DNA of 64,000 bases from UBA4744 sp963717135 (GCA_963717135.1 CAVQVN010000005.1:62001-126000), one strand, 5' to 3'. Counted from the stretch's first letter, positions 1 through 8,746 are shown. The notes: generated by a model not told the origin, from the letters alone. Numbers and translations are program-made.

Positions 1-150
1 CATGACGGCGGCACGTTCGGGGCATCCAGCTTCCTCGCCGTTGATGTGCCCACGGCCAGAGCCGTCGTCGCCTTCGGCAACGTCGGACCGGGGATTTTTC
101 CGCTCCTGGACCGCCCGGCCTGGGCGGTGTTCGACGGCCTCGGTGGCTAG
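1..150 (+). CDS. C-terminal end of a serine hydrolase (beta-lactamase/PBP-like family), cut by the window edge
   Basis: Frame 1 reads from the first base without a stop to TAG at 148-150 and gives about 49 residues starting HDGGTFGASSFLAVD. This matches the last conserved block of class C beta-lactamase-like serine hydrolases, where an H-x-G motif is followed by a small-residue strand and a hydrophobic strand (here ARAVVAFGNVGP). The catalytic SxxK part lies outside the window, so substrate cannot be judged. It converges with the helicase gene, whose stop lies only 6 nt away. A small overlapping ORF in another frame is a shadow. Confidence 0.7.
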   Translation, partial: HDGGTFGASSFLAVDVPTARAVVAFGNVGPGIFPLLDRPAWAVFDGLGG

Positions 151-155
151 GCCGG

Positions 156-1643
156 CTATCCGCCGTATTGGCGTGGCCGGGCAAAACGGACTGTGAGGTC
201 CCGGCCTTCCAGCATGGATCCGTGCAGAGCCTGGATGGCCGTCTCGGCGGCGGGTCGGGGCATATCGACAAAAGCGAACCCTTTCGAACGCCCCGTCCGC
301 CGGTCGGTGATGATCGTGGTCTGGTGCACCTGGCCGTAGCGTCCGAACAACGCGTGGATGTCTTCGTCCGTGGCACCCCACGGCAGGTTGGACACGTAGA
401 CGCTCTCGCCTCCATCGGTCATGCGAGGCTCCTGGCGGCGGGGGCGGGTGGCCGGCCGGGTCGAGGAGGATTCACGGGGCGGCCGGCCGGGGGCCGGATC
501 ACCGATGCGGTGCCCACCGTTGTCAAGCGCGTCGAGTCGCGGCGCCTCGATCGGAACCCGCAGATTCAGATCCTTCTGCATACGACGGACCTCCCGCTGT
601 TGGTCTCCGGTCACCAGACTGACGACCGTACCGCTTGCGCCGGCCCGGGCCGTCCGTCCCGAACGATGGAGGTAGTCCTTTGAGTCACCGGGCGGATCGA
701 AGTGGATCACGGACCCGACCGCCTCGATGTGGATACCGCGCGCGGCAACATCGGTGGCGATCAGAGCCTGGGCGCGACCCGACGAGAAGGCCTGGAGGGC
801 CTTGCTGCGCTGACTCTGTGAGCGTCCGCCGTGCATGGCAACCGCCCCGATTCCCAGGTTGGTGAGCTGTTTGGCCAGTCGATCGGCGCCGTGGCGAGTT
901 CGCGTGAAGACTATGGAACGCCCCGAAGCGTCAACCAGATCGGCGGTGTGCTGCACCCGGTCGTGGTGTTGCACCAGCCAGAAGTGGTGTCGGGCGTCGA
1001 TCGTTTCCGATTCCACCGTCCCCGCCTCGTGACGAACCGGATCCTGTTGGTAATCGCGGCTCAACACCGCGATGTCGCCGTCGAGGGTCGCCGAGAACAG
1101 CATCGTCTGGCGGCGCTTGGCGGTGCGATCGAGGAGCCGGCGAACCGCCGGGAGAAACCCCATGTCGGCCATCCGGTCTGCTTCATCGACTACCACAATG
1201 TTGACCCCGCCGAGATTCACAGAACCTTGCTGGATGAGGTCCTCGAGCCGTCCGGGGGTGGCTACCAGCACGTCGACCCCCTGGCGGAGGGCGTTCTTCT
1301 GGGGGCCGTATCCCACTCCGCCGTAGACGGCCAGCACGTGGCGGCCGACCACTCTGGCGAGCGGTGTCAACTCTTTCTTGATCTGCTCGGCCAGTTCCCG
1401 GGTGGGCGCCAGGACGAGTGCCCGGGGTCGATTTCGGTCTGCCCTCTCGACGTTGGCGAGCAGGGGAAGCCCAAAGGCGAGCGTCTTCCCGGAGCCGGTG
1501 GGGGCTTTGCCGGAGACGTCGCGGCCGGCCAGGGCGTCGGGGATCGTGGCCGCCTGGACGGGAAAAGGCTCGACGATTCCGCTCTTGGCGAGCGTCCGGA
1601 CGAGCGGTTCGGGTATGCCCAAATGGGCGAACGTGTTTGTCAT
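156..1643 (-). CDS. DEAD-box RNA helicase with C-terminal RRM domain
   Basis: ATP-dependent RNA helicase of 495 residues. Seen: Walker A APTGSGKT near residues 47-54, PTRELAEQI near 80-87, VVDEADRM (DEAD box) near 151-158, FSAT near 183-186, and a helicase C domain with HRSGRTARAG. A basic low-complexity linker follows, then an RRM near residues 413-494 with RNP2-like VYVSNL and RNP1-like KGFAFVDM. Such proteins unwind structured RNA in ribosome assembly or cold adaptation; this role is inferred from the family. I start at 1643 because AGGAG sits 5 nt upstream; a longer ORF reaching 1886 has no such signal. About 240 nt separate the start from the divergent small gene, leaving room for a long 5' leader. 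Most bacterial DEAD proteins carry a DbpA-type or basic tail, so a classical RRM is unusual. Confidence 0.9.
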   Translation of the reverse strand: MTNTFAHLGIPEPLVRTLAKSGIVEPFPVQAATIPDALAGRDVSGKAPTGSGKTLAFGLPLLANVERADRNRPRALVLAPTRELAEQIKKELTPLARVVGRHVLAVYGGVGYGPQKNALRQGVDVLVATPGRLEDLIQQGSVNLGGVNIVVVDEADRMADMGFLPAVRRLLDRTAKRRQTMLFSATLDGDIAVLSRDYQQDPVRHEAGTVESETIDARHHFWLVQHHDRVQHTADLVDASGRSIVFTRTRHGADRLAKQLTNLGIGAVAMHGGRSQSQRSKALQAFSSGRAQALIATDVAARGIHIEAVGSVIHFDPPGDSKDYLHRSGRTARAGASGTVVSLVTGDQQREVRRMQKDLNLRVPIEAPRLDALDNGGHRIGDPAPGRPPRESSSTRPATRPRRQEPRMTDGGESVYVSNLPWGATDEDIHALFGRYGQVHQTTIITDRRTGRSKGFAFVDMPRPAAETAIQALHGSMLEGRDLTVRFARPRQYGG

Positions 1644-1653
1644 GTTGACTCCT

Positions 1654-1667
1654 AGCCCCGCGGGGCT
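1654..1667 (-). promoter_or_regulatory. Perfect 14-nt palindrome abutting the helicase Shine-Dalgarno
   Basis: AGCCCCGCGGGGCT is a perfect inverted repeat. On the mRNA it ends where the AGGAG ribosome binding site of the helicase begins. A very GC-rich hairpin there could compete with 30S loading, or be resolved by the helicase itself. Only the palindrome and its position are seen; any regulatory role is inferred. Confidence 0.4.
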
Positions 1668-1901
1668 CTCAGTTGGATATGCCGGTATCTCGCTCGACCG
1701 TGCGGTATCCATCGCCGTGGGATCGAGATTCGGCCGAAGAGGCGGTCCAACCGGGTGAGTAACAAAGCCGAATATCACCGGAGAAGCGAAGTTTCGCTGG
1801 CCTCCAGCCGGTGCGGCCGGTGGAACGCTAGCAGGGATTGGCGGCTCTGTGGCAAGTAATGCCCGACAGCCTGGACCTTGGGGCAAAAGCCTCTAGGCCG
1901 G

Positions 1902-2177
1902 ATGACCCGTTTGCGCAAGGCTGACTGTGTGCCATCGAACACGGTCCGGCGGGTCGCCGAGACGGTCATTGGGGCCATCCTGGGCCTGGCGGTGGGAGCT
2001 CTCAGCGCGATCAATCTCATCATCACCGCCGGCGTGGAACGCGGCTACGAGGCGAGCCTCAGTGAGGTCTTCGAGAAGAACGCCCTGGTGGCCGTGGCAG
2101 CCGTCGCCATTCTGGTCGCCGGACCGGTGGTCGGGGTGATCGTCGCCCGTCGGATTCGGCGGAGAATGGAGCAATAG
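1902..2177 (+). CDS. Small two-helix membrane protein, unknown function
   Basis: About 91 residues from ATG 1902. GTG 1929 is an alternative start that removes nine residues. Two hydrophobic segments are clear: VIGAILGLAVGALSAINLII near the N-terminus and ALVAVAAVAILVAGPVVGVI near the C-terminus. They are joined by a charged loop, and the protein ends in RRIRRRMEQ, which would be cytoplasmic by the positive-inside rule. It is divergent from the helicase and 109 nt before the oxidoreductase operon. I recognise no family. Codon use looks like that of its neighbours. Confidence 0.6.
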   Translation: MTRLRKADCVPSNTVRRVAETVIGAILGLAVGALSAINLIITAGVERGYEASLSEVFEKNALVAVAAVAILVAGPVVGVIVARRIRRRMEQ

Positions 2178-2286
2178 GCCTTCTGTCGCGCGACTTTCTT
2201 CCCAAAAAGAGAGGACCGGCCCTCGGGGAAGGTCCATTCGGCCCCTACCCGCCGAGGCCCATATCCGGCATCCTTAGGTGGACAAG

Positions 2287-2853
2287 ATGATCGAACTGCG
2301 GATTCACGGTCGCGGAGGACAAGGCGCAGTAGTCGCCTCGAAGACGCTGGCCCAGGCCGCGTTTCTCACCGGGCGGTATGTGCAGAGCTACCCGGATTAC
2401 GGGGTAGAACGCCGGGGTGCCCCGGTGGTGGCTTTCGCCAGGATCGCCGAGCCGGGCGACGACTTCTTTGTCCGCCAGGACATTCGTGAACCAGATCATC
2501 TTCTCGTGCTCGACGCCACCCTCCTCGACTCCGCCAATCCCCTAACCGGACTTCGGCCGGGTGGGTGGGTGGTGGTCAATACCCCGGATCCGCCCGACCG
2601 GTTGGGAATCGACGGGGCCTTCCGGGTGGCCACCGTCGACGCCTCGCGAATCGCCCTCGACCATGGGCTCGGCTCGGCCGCTCAACCCGTTGTGAACACT
2701 TCGATCCTGGGGGCCTTCGTTCGGGCCACCGGCATCGTCACACTTGATGACCTCCTGTCTGCCATAAATCACGAGGTGCCGACCAAGAGCGCGGAGAACC
2801 AGGCCGCGGCTGCCGAAGCTTTCCGCCTGGCGGTGTTGGGGGTGGCAGTGTGA
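2287..2853 (+). CDS. porG: 2-oxoacid (pyruvate):ferredoxin oxidoreductase, gamma subunit
   Basis: About 188 residues. The opening MIELRIHGRGGQGAVVASK and the following PDYGVERRGAPV are the signature of the gamma domain of pyruvate/2-oxoacid:ferredoxin oxidoreductases, which oxidatively decarboxylate 2-oxoacids with CoA and reduce ferredoxin. I chose ATG 2287, with AGGTGG just upstream, over the in-frame GTG 2278, which lies inside that ribosome binding site. It is the first gene of a four-gene operon with 4-8 nt overlaps (gamma, delta fusion, alpha, beta), the usual porGDAB order. Pyruvate specificity is supported mainly by the beta subunit. Confidence 0.9.
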   Translation: MIELRIHGRGGQGAVVASKTLAQAAFLTGRYVQSYPDYGVERRGAPVVAFARIAEPGDDFFVRQDIREPDHLLVLDATLLDSANPLTGLRPGGWVVVNTPDPPDRLGIDGAFRVATVDASRIALDHGLGSAAQPVVNTSILGAFVRATGIVTLDDLLSAINHEVPTKSAENQAAAAEAFRLAVLGVAV

Positions 2854-4508
2854 GCAGCCTCGATCATGTCGACGACTACCCGGAAATCCCCGTCTCGCTG
2901 GCTTCGACTCGCACCGTCCTGAAGACGGGAGCCTGGCGAAGTGTCCGGCCGGTACTCACCGAACGATCGGCGCCGTGCGCCGTCGCTTGCCCGGCCGGCA
3001 TTGGGATTCCCGCCTACCTCCACGACATCAAACAAGGCCGGCTCAAGGAAGCCTTCACTGCCCTCACCTCGCGCAATCCCTTCCCCCGCATCACCGGCCG
3101 GGTCTGCCCGCACTTCTGCGAGCAAGTATGCAATCTGGAGGCGAGGACCGAACTGGATCCCGTGTCGATTCGAGGGATCGAGCGCTGGTTGGGCGACGAG
3201 ACCTCGCAACTTCCGTATCCGGCGCCCATCGAGGAAAGCGGCCGGCGGGTAGCCGTGGTCGGCAGCGGACCGGCCGGGCTGTCGGCCGCCTTCTACCTCC
3301 GTCGTTCCGGACACGAAGTCACCGTCTTCGACCGGCGAGCACTTCCCGGGGGGATCCTGCGCTACGGCATACCCGACTACCGGCTGCCCACGGCGATCGT
3401 CGACGAAGAACTTCAGCGGTTGAAGGCCATGGGCATCGAGTTTCGCACGCGTCTGGCGCTGGGAGTCGACATGACCCTGGACGATCTCGAGGCCGGTTTT
3501 GCCGCTGTGTTCGTGGCGACCGGGGCCGGGTGTGAGCGTCCCGTCGGGATCGAGGGCGAGGGCCTGCTGGAGCCCGGTCTGGCTTTCTTGGAGGCGGTCG
3601 CCCGGGACGAGGCCGTTCTTCCGGGTGCATTTTGCGCTGTGATCGGGGGTGGGAACACCGCCATGGATGTCGCCCGCGTGTTGCGTCGCCTGGGCGCTGA
3701 GGTCACCGTACTGTACCGGCGCACCGACCGAGAGATGCCGGCCATCCGCGAGGAATACGAACACGCGGTTGCCGACGGCGTTGCCTTCCATTGGCTCGCC
3801 CAGCCGCGATCGGTGAGAAAGCGGGACGGGAAGCTGATCGTGACCGTTGAGGAAATGCGTTTGGGCGATCCAGACGAGTCGGGCAGACGAAGACCGGTGC
3901 CGACCGGCGTAAACCGGGAACTCCGCTTTGACGGGGTCTTCGCGGCAACGGGTGAAACCGCCGACCTGGCGCCTTTTCCGGATCGGATGAGAGATGCGGA
4001 TGGCTGGCTGGCCGTCGCTGAGGATGGGGGCACCGCCGATCCGTTCGTCTACGCGGGCGGCGATCTGGCAACCGGTCCGGCCACGGTGATCGAGGCCATC
4101 GTGGCCGGCCGGCGGGCCGCCCGAGCGATCGATCAGCAATTGGGCCTGGGCCATCTGTGGCCGGAGGACGAGCCGACCGACCTGGTCGGCCCATCGGAAG
4201 TCAATCCGGCGTACTCACCCCACTACCCGCGAGCCGATGATCGCGCTGCGGAGCGAACCGAACCCTTTGCCGAGGAGTCGTTGACCATGACGGGGGCCGA
4301 GGTCCTCCGCGAGATCGAACGCTGTCTCTCGTGCGGGCATTGCAACACGTGCGGCACCTGTTTCGTCTTCTGCCCGGACGGCGCCATCGCCTGGGATCAA
4401 GGTCCGGTAGTCGATCTCGAATTCTGCAAGGGGTGCGGTATCTGCGTGGCCGAATGCCCTGGGCACACCGTGATTCTGATCAACGAACGGGAGGCCGCTC
4501 ATGCCTGA
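2850..4508 (+). CDS. GltD-like NAD(P)H:flavin oxidoreductase fused to 2x[4Fe-4S] ferredoxin (delta subunit)
   Basis: 552 residues from GTG 2850, overlapping the gamma stop by 4 nt. The order seen is: an N-terminal Cys-rich domain as in the glutamate synthase small subunit (CAVACPAGIGIP, then VCPHFCEQVCN), an FAD motif VVGSGPAGLSAAF, an NAD(P) motif VIGGGNTAMDVARVLRRLG, and a C-terminal ferredoxin with CLSCGHCNTCGTC..CP and CKGCGICVAECP. The last block corresponds to the delta subunit of PFOR-type enzymes. The fusion would let the complex exchange electrons between ferredoxin clusters and NAD(P)H directly. That role is inferred from the fusion and its place between gamma and alpha. Unlike a true GltD, no GltB partner is present. 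Confidence 0.85.
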   Translation: MSSLDHVDDYPEIPVSLASTRTVLKTGAWRSVRPVLTERSAPCAVACPAGIGIPAYLHDIKQGRLKEAFTALTSRNPFPRITGRVCPHFCEQVCNLEARTELDPVSIRGIERWLGDETSQLPYPAPIEESGRRVAVVGSGPAGLSAAFYLRRSGHEVTVFDRRALPGGILRYGIPDYRLPTAIVDEELQRLKAMGIEFRTRLALGVDMTLDDLEAGFAAVFVATGAGCERPVGIEGEGLLEPGLAFLEAVARDEAVLPGAFCAVIGGGNTAMDVARVLRRLGAEVTVLYRRTDREMPAIREEYEHAVADGVAFHWLAQPRSVRKRDGKLIVTVEEMRLGDPDESGRRRPVPTGVNRELRFDGVFAATGETADLAPFPDRMRDADGWLAVAEDGGTADPFVYAGGDLATGPATVIEAIVAGRRAARAIDQQLGLGHLWPEDEPTDLVGPSEVNPAYSPHYPRADDRAAERTEPFAEESLTMTGAEVLREIERCLSCGHCNTCGTCFVFCPDGAIAWDQGPVVDLEFCKGCGICVAECPGHTVILINEREAAHA

Positions 4509-5724
4509 ACGGTTGCTCCTCACCGGCAATCACGCCGCCGCCTACGGGGCAATGCTTTCGAGGGTCGAGGTGATCTCCGCCTATCCGATCACTCCGCAGA
4601 CCATGATCGTGGAGTTGCTGTCGGAGCTGACCGCTTCGGGACGGCTCGCCGCCAAATTCATCACAGTGGAGTCGGAGCATTCCGCCATGGCCGCCTGCGT
4701 GGGCGCTTCCGCGGCCGGAGCCCGGGCCTACACGGCGACCGCCGGCCAGGGTCTGGCGCTTATGCATGAGATGCTGCACTGGGCGGTGGGAGCCCGATTG
4801 CCGATCGTGCTCACCAACGTCAGCCGGGCGATGGCGCCAGGCTGGTCGATCTGGAGCGACCAGACCGACATCATTTCCCAGCGGGATGTTGGTTGGATGA
4901 TGCTGTTCGCCGAAAGCGTCCAGGAAGCCCAGGACTTCATCATCTGGATGTACCGGGTGGCCGAACAGGTGTACTTGCCGGGGATGGTCGCCATGGACGC
5001 CTTCATTCTCTCCCACACCGCCGAGCCGCTCATCGTCCACGACCAGGATGCCGTCGATTCTTACCTTCCCCGATTTGAGCCGCTTTACGACCTCGATCCC
5101 GCCCAACCTCGTGCCTACGGCGGACTGGTGAACCGTGACCACTACTTCGAACTCCGCTACAAGATTTTCGAGAGCATGGAGCGGGCCGGCCGTTTGCTCG
5201 TCGAGGCCGGAGAGGAATTCGAACAGGTCCTGGGACGGCGCTACTCCCCTATCGAGAGTTACCTGCTCGATGACGCCGATCTCGTGATCGTCTCGGCCGG
5301 GGCGATGACTTCCAATGTCCGCCAGGCAGTCAAAGATCTGCGGGAGAAAGGTGTCAAAGCCGGCCTCCTGCGAATGGTCGCCTTCCGGCCGTTCCCCGTC
5401 ACCGAGGTACGCAGTCTCCTGGCCGGTCGGAGCAAAGTAGCCGTACTCGACCGCAACATGAGCCCCGGCCACTCGGGTGTGTTTGCCGAGGAGATCCGTT
5501 CGGCGCTGGCCGGACAGGCCGATGCCCCGCCGGTGTACGGCTATGTGGTCGGCCTGGGCGGTCGCGATGTCCGCGTCGAGACGGTGAAGGAGGTGGTCGA
5601 CGACATGACCATCCGCGAGGTGCCCGAACTGGCCCTGTTCGTCGGGGTAAAGGGCTTGCCGATCGGTCCGGCACGGCTCGACTCCAAGATCAACCGGCTG
5701 AAGCCACTGGAGGTAGCCCCATGA
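4501..5724 (+). CDS. porA: 2-oxoacid (pyruvate):ferredoxin oxidoreductase, alpha subunit
   Basis: 407 residues from ATG 4501, overlapping the upstream gene by 8 nt. The N-terminal pyrimidine-binding domain has the family block YPITPQTMIVELL followed by ESEHSAMAACVGASAAGARAYTATAGQGL. A transketolase C-like domain follows, with LVIVSAGAMTSNVRQAVKDL and VAVLDRNMSPGHSG. It pairs with the beta subunit to bind thiamine diphosphate and the 2-oxoacid. A four-subunit form is typical of archaea and anaerobes, and is also known in some actinobacteria. Confidence 0.92.
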   Translation: MPERLLLTGNHAAAYGAMLSRVEVISAYPITPQTMIVELLSELTASGRLAAKFITVESEHSAMAACVGASAAGARAYTATAGQGLALMHEMLHWAVGARLPIVLTNVSRAMAPGWSIWSDQTDIISQRDVGWMMLFAESVQEAQDFIIWMYRVAEQVYLPGMVAMDAFILSHTAEPLIVHDQDAVDSYLPRFEPLYDLDPAQPRAYGGLVNRDHYFELRYKIFESMERAGRLLVEAGEEFEQVLGRRYSPIESYLLDDADLVIVSAGAMTSNVRQAVKDLREKGVKAGLLRMVAFRPFPVTEVRSLLAGRSKVAVLDRNMSPGHSGVFAEEIRSALAGQADAPPVYGYVVGLGGRDVRVETVKEVVDDMTIREVPELALFVGVKGLPIGPARLDSKINRLKPLEVAP

Positions 5725-6656
5725 GGTGGGCCGTGCCGGAGGCCGAATTCATGGATCCCGGAACCCTCGGTTGTCAGGGTTGCGGCGGAACGCTGTCGAT
5801 GCGCCTGGTCCTCAAGGAACTCGGCAACGACGCCATCGTCGTTTTGCCGGCGTGTTGCTGGTCGATCATCGATGGCCCCTGGCCGGTGCATGCCCTCAAC
5901 ATCCCGGTGTTCCACACCGCCTTCGAGACTGCGGCCGTGGTGGCCACCGGCATCAAGGCCGCCAAACAGATCCAGGGCCAGGACACGACGGTCGTGGCCT
6001 GGGCAGGCGACGGCGGCACGTTCGACATCGGTCTCCAAGCGCTCTCGGGAGCAGCCGAACGCAATGAGGACATCGTGTTCATCTGCTACGACAACGAGGC
6101 GTATATGAACACCGGGATCCAGCGTTCCTCGGCGACGCCGACCGGCACCTGGACGACCACCACTCCCGACGAGCGACCCGAACCGCGCCCCAAGAAGGAC
6201 ATCATGGGCATCATGGCGGCCCACCGCATCCCCTATGCGGCCACCGCCACCGTCGCCTATCCCGAAGACCTGGCTCGCAAGGTCCGGACCGCGCTGGCCG
6301 CCAAGGGTGGGATGCGTTTCCTGCACCTGTTGTCGGCCTGCCCACCCGGTTGGAAGATGGCCGCCGATGAATCGATCGAAGCAATGCGACGGGCGGTTCG
6401 CAGCAACGTGTTCCCGCTCTACGAGGTGCGCGACGGTCGCGACTACTCGATCACACTCTGGCCCGACCAGGAGCTGCCCGTCGAAGAGTACTTCTCGCTG
6501 CAAGGTCGCTTCGCCCCCGTTCTGGCGGACGACGAGATCCTCGACCTGGTCAGAAAGAATGTGAAGGAACGCTGGTGGGCGTTGGTGGAGCGACACCAGC
6601 AATCCTTGCGGAAAGCGCCGGAAGGCGCCCATCCGGACGAAGCCTTCCTGCACTAA
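5721..6656 (+). CDS. porB: 2-oxoacid (pyruvate):ferredoxin oxidoreductase, beta subunit
   Basis: 311 residues, ATG overlapping the porA stop by 4 nt. It binds thiamine diphosphate: AGDGGTFDIGLQAL is the GDG half of the motif and CYDNEAYMNTGIQRSSATP is the N-x-x-x-x-N half. The latter resembles pyruvate synthase beta subunits more than 2-oxoglutarate enzymes. The GCQGCGG near residue 17 and CC at about residue 47 supply cysteines for the proximal [4Fe-4S] cluster. It closes the operon, and a GC-rich hairpin follows about 20 nt after the stop. Substrate is inferred as pyruvate with moderate confidence. Confidence 0.9.
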   Translation: MRWAVPEAEFMDPGTLGCQGCGGTLSMRLVLKELGNDAIVVLPACCWSIIDGPWPVHALNIPVFHTAFETAAVVATGIKAAKQIQGQDTTVVAWAGDGGTFDIGLQALSGAAERNEDIVFICYDNEAYMNTGIQRSSATPTGTWTTTTPDERPEPRPKKDIMGIMAAHRIPYAATATVAYPEDLARKVRTALAAKGGMRFLHLLSACPPGWKMAADESIEAMRRAVRSNVFPLYEVRDGRDYSITLWPDQELPVEEYFSLQGRFAPVLADDEILDLVRKNVKERWWALVERHQQSLRKAPEGAHPDEAFLH

Positions 6657-6676
6657 TCGTCGAAGGACACGATCTG

Positions 6677-6706
6677 CGGCGGAGCAACTCGGCGGGCTCT
6701 CCGCCG
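6677..6706 (+). terminator. Hairpin after the por operon (possible terminator)
   Basis: CGGCGGAG at 6677-6684 pairs with CTCCGCCG at 6699-6706 around a 14-nt loop, just downstream of the porB stop. There is no U-run, so intrinsic termination is uncertain. The rest of the 332-nt gap before the DUF445 gene shows only short shadow ORFs and a TACGAT box 8 nt before the next ATG. Confidence 0.35.
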
Positions 6707-6988
6707 TGAGCCGATTCTTGTAGAGCCACCGGTCCGTACGAACGGTTGCTGCGGTACCGGCTCCTGTCGGTGATCTTGGTCGGCGGAGCTCTCCGGGCGC
6801 TTCTCGTCGCGGGATGCGACCAGCGCCGTGATTGCTCGTATTGACCGTGGCCGCCATCCTGTCCGCGATGTGGTTCTTCGCCGTTGATCGCCGGCTTCGC
6901 CAACGAAGCCCGAGACTCTGCACGGCCGTTCTGATCCCTTCGGAAACGCGGGACGGCCTCCCCACCCCGTCCTCTACGATCCCTCCTC

Positions 6989-8251
6989 ATGACGGCTCCT
7001 ACCTTCTCCGTTTCCTGGGATGAAGAACGGGTTCGTGATCTCACCGCCGCCCGTCGCCGCGCCACCGGGCTCCTGATCGCTGCCGCGGTCGTCTTCGCCG
7101 CCACCCAATTCCTCACCGATGGCACCGGTTTTTGGGGATATCTGCGAGCGGCCTCCGAGGCGGGAGTGATCGGCGGAGTGGCGGATTGGTTCGCCGTAAC
7201 TGCCCTCTTCCGCCATCCGCTCGGTGTACCGATACCGCATACGGCCATCATCGCCCGGGGGAAGTCGGTGTTCGGTCGCGGGCTCGGAGAGTTCATCGCT
7301 CACAACTTCCTCGATCCGGATCATCTGGCCGGCCGATTGCGCGAGCTCGACCCGGCGGCCCGGTTGGGTCAGTGGCTCGTTCGGCCCAACAACGCCCAAG
7401 CCGTCGCTCGCCGGGCAGGTGGTTTGGTCTCCGGCATCGCCGACGCCCTGGGTGACGACGAGATTCAGGAAAGCATCCAAGAGGCAATTGAGCGGCGCAT
7501 TCGCGCTCTGGAGATCACCCCGATTCTGGGGGAATTGGTCGAGCTGGCTTTGGAGGGCGGCCATCACCAAGTTCTGGTCGACGCAACGCTGCGAGGTGTG
7601 GCCCGCACCATTGAGGAAAACCAGGACCTGCTGCGGGAACGAATCAGCCAGGAGTCACCTTGGTGGGTTCCGGACTCGGTCGATCTCCTGCTGTTCGAGA
7701 AGGTCTACAGCGGGCTGCAGCGCTTCGTCAAAGAGGTCACGGCCGATCCCGATCACGAGATCCGACAACACCTCGATGCCCGCGCCCTGGAGTTGGCCGC
7801 CCGACTCAAAGGATCGCCGGAGTTGCGGGCCCAGGGCGAGAGGCTCAAGACGGAGTTGTTGGATCACCCGGAGTTTCAGGCTTGGGCGGAGGAGCTGTGG
7901 ACAGATCTCAAAGAGCAGCTGATGCGGGCCGCCGCCGAGCCCGAATCGCAGCTTCGGCGCCGACTCCAGGAGTGGTCGATCACGGTGGGCGAACGTCTTG
8001 CCCAAGACTCCGATCTGCGCAATCGGATCAACACCTGGCTGGTTTCGTTGAGTAGCCGGGTGGTCAAGCAGTCGGGCGGGGAGGTCGCCGACCTGATTGC
8101 CTCGACGGTCGACCGCTGGGACGCCCAGGAGGCGAGCCAGCGCATAGAGCTCTTGTTGGGTCGCGACCTGCAGTTCATTCGCATCAACGGCACTCTGGTC
8201 GGCGCGCTGGTGGGCTTGATTCTTCACACAATCGTGCAGATTGCCGCGTAG
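6989..8251 (+). CDS. DUF445 family membrane-anchored protein
   Basis: 420 residues. A hydrophobic helix (GLLIAAAVVFAATQFL, residues ~28-43) is followed by the DUF445 hallmark GVIGGVADWFAVTALFRHPLG and IPHTAIIARGKSVFGRGLGEFI. A long, mostly helical, charged region then leads to a C-terminal membrane segment (LVGALVGLILHTIVQIAA). The molecular function of DUF445 proteins is unknown to me. The start is ATG 6989, with TACGAT 8 nt upstream and no convincing Shine-Dalgarno, so the mRNA may be leaderless. It stands alone between two gaps. Confidence 0.85.
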   Translation: MTAPTFSVSWDEERVRDLTAARRRATGLLIAAAVVFAATQFLTDGTGFWGYLRAASEAGVIGGVADWFAVTALFRHPLGVPIPHTAIIARGKSVFGRGLGEFIAHNFLDPDHLAGRLRELDPAARLGQWLVRPNNAQAVARRAGGLVSGIADALGDDEIQESIQEAIERRIRALEITPILGELVELALEGGHHQVLVDATLRGVARTIEENQDLLRERISQESPWWVPDSVDLLLFEKVYSGLQRFVKEVTADPDHEIRQHLDARALELAARLKGSPELRAQGERLKTELLDHPEFQAWAEELWTDLKEQLMRAAAEPESQLRRRLQEWSITVGERLAQDSDLRNRINTWLVSLSSRVVKQSGGEVADLIASTVDRWDAQEASQRIELLLGRDLQFIRINGTLVGALVGLILHTIVQIAA

Positions 8252-8338
8252 TGTGGCGGGGTTTCCGCTTCGAAGGGGCCCGCGCTCACCACCCGCCTCT
8301 GACTCGTTAGCCTCAGCGTGCCGACCAAAGGAGGCGTA

Positions 8339-8635
8339 GTGGCAAGATTCATTGCTCTGGTCCTGATTGCCGTTCTGTTACTGGCAGCTTGTGCAGCCGG
8401 ACCCAACCCTTCGGTTGACACCGAAGACGACGAGGGGGACGTGGCGGGGTTTTGGAAGGGCCTATGGCAAGGCATCATCGCCCCGGTCACCTTCATCATC
8501 TCGCTCTTCACCAGCGAGGTGAACGTCTACGAGGTCCACAACAACGGTGGTTGGTACAACTTCGGTTTTGTGCTGGGCGCCGGGATCCTGCTCGGCGGCG
8601 GATCCGGAGGAGCGGCCACTCGTCGCAGGCGATAG
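8339..8635 (+). CDS. Small conserved lipoprotein/membrane protein
   Basis: 98 residues. I start at GTG 8339 because AAAGGAGG lies 4 nt before it; the ORF could extend to 8318 but would then include the ribosome binding site. The N-terminus MARFIALVLIAVLLLAACAAG is a lipoprotein signal with lipobox LAAC. The mature part has GLWQGIIAPVTFIISLF, then VNVYEVHNNGGWYNFGFVLGAGILLGGG, and a basic tail. The YEVHNNGGWYNFGF block resembles one found in small hypothetical proteins of many bacteria. Function unknown. Confidence 0.75.
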   Translation: MARFIALVLIAVLLLAACAAGPNPSVDTEDDEGDVAGFWKGLWQGIIAPVTFIISLFTSEVNVYEVHNNGGWYNFGFVLGAGILLGGGSGGAATRRRR

Positions 8636-8678
8636 AAATCCGACCACCAGCCCACCGAGACCGGAGGGGTAAGACTCG

Positions 8679-8746
8679 CCCTCCCGCCGGCGGGAGGGGG
8701 TCAGGGGAAGGGTGGAGGAGAGTTGTCAGTCATCAGTTCTCAGTCG
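8679..8746. repeat. Extragenic palindrome plus three 7-bp repeat units
   Basis: A perfect 20-nt palindrome, CCCTCCCGCCGGCGGGAGGG (8679-8698), is followed by GGGTCAGGGG and then three heptamers, TCAGTCA, TCAGTTC and TCAGTCG (8726-8746). The first part looks like a REP-type extragenic element and may terminate the lipoprotein transcript. The second has the same 7-bp period as the large arrays at 58.5 kb. It sits directly before the TetR operator region. Confidence 0.5.

Noticed and set aside
2769..4154. 461-codon open frame on the minus strand opposite the GltD-like gene
   Set aside because: High-GC shadow. The plus-strand frame has clear Fe-S, FAD and NAD(P) motifs and operon overlaps; the antisense product has no recognisable pattern.
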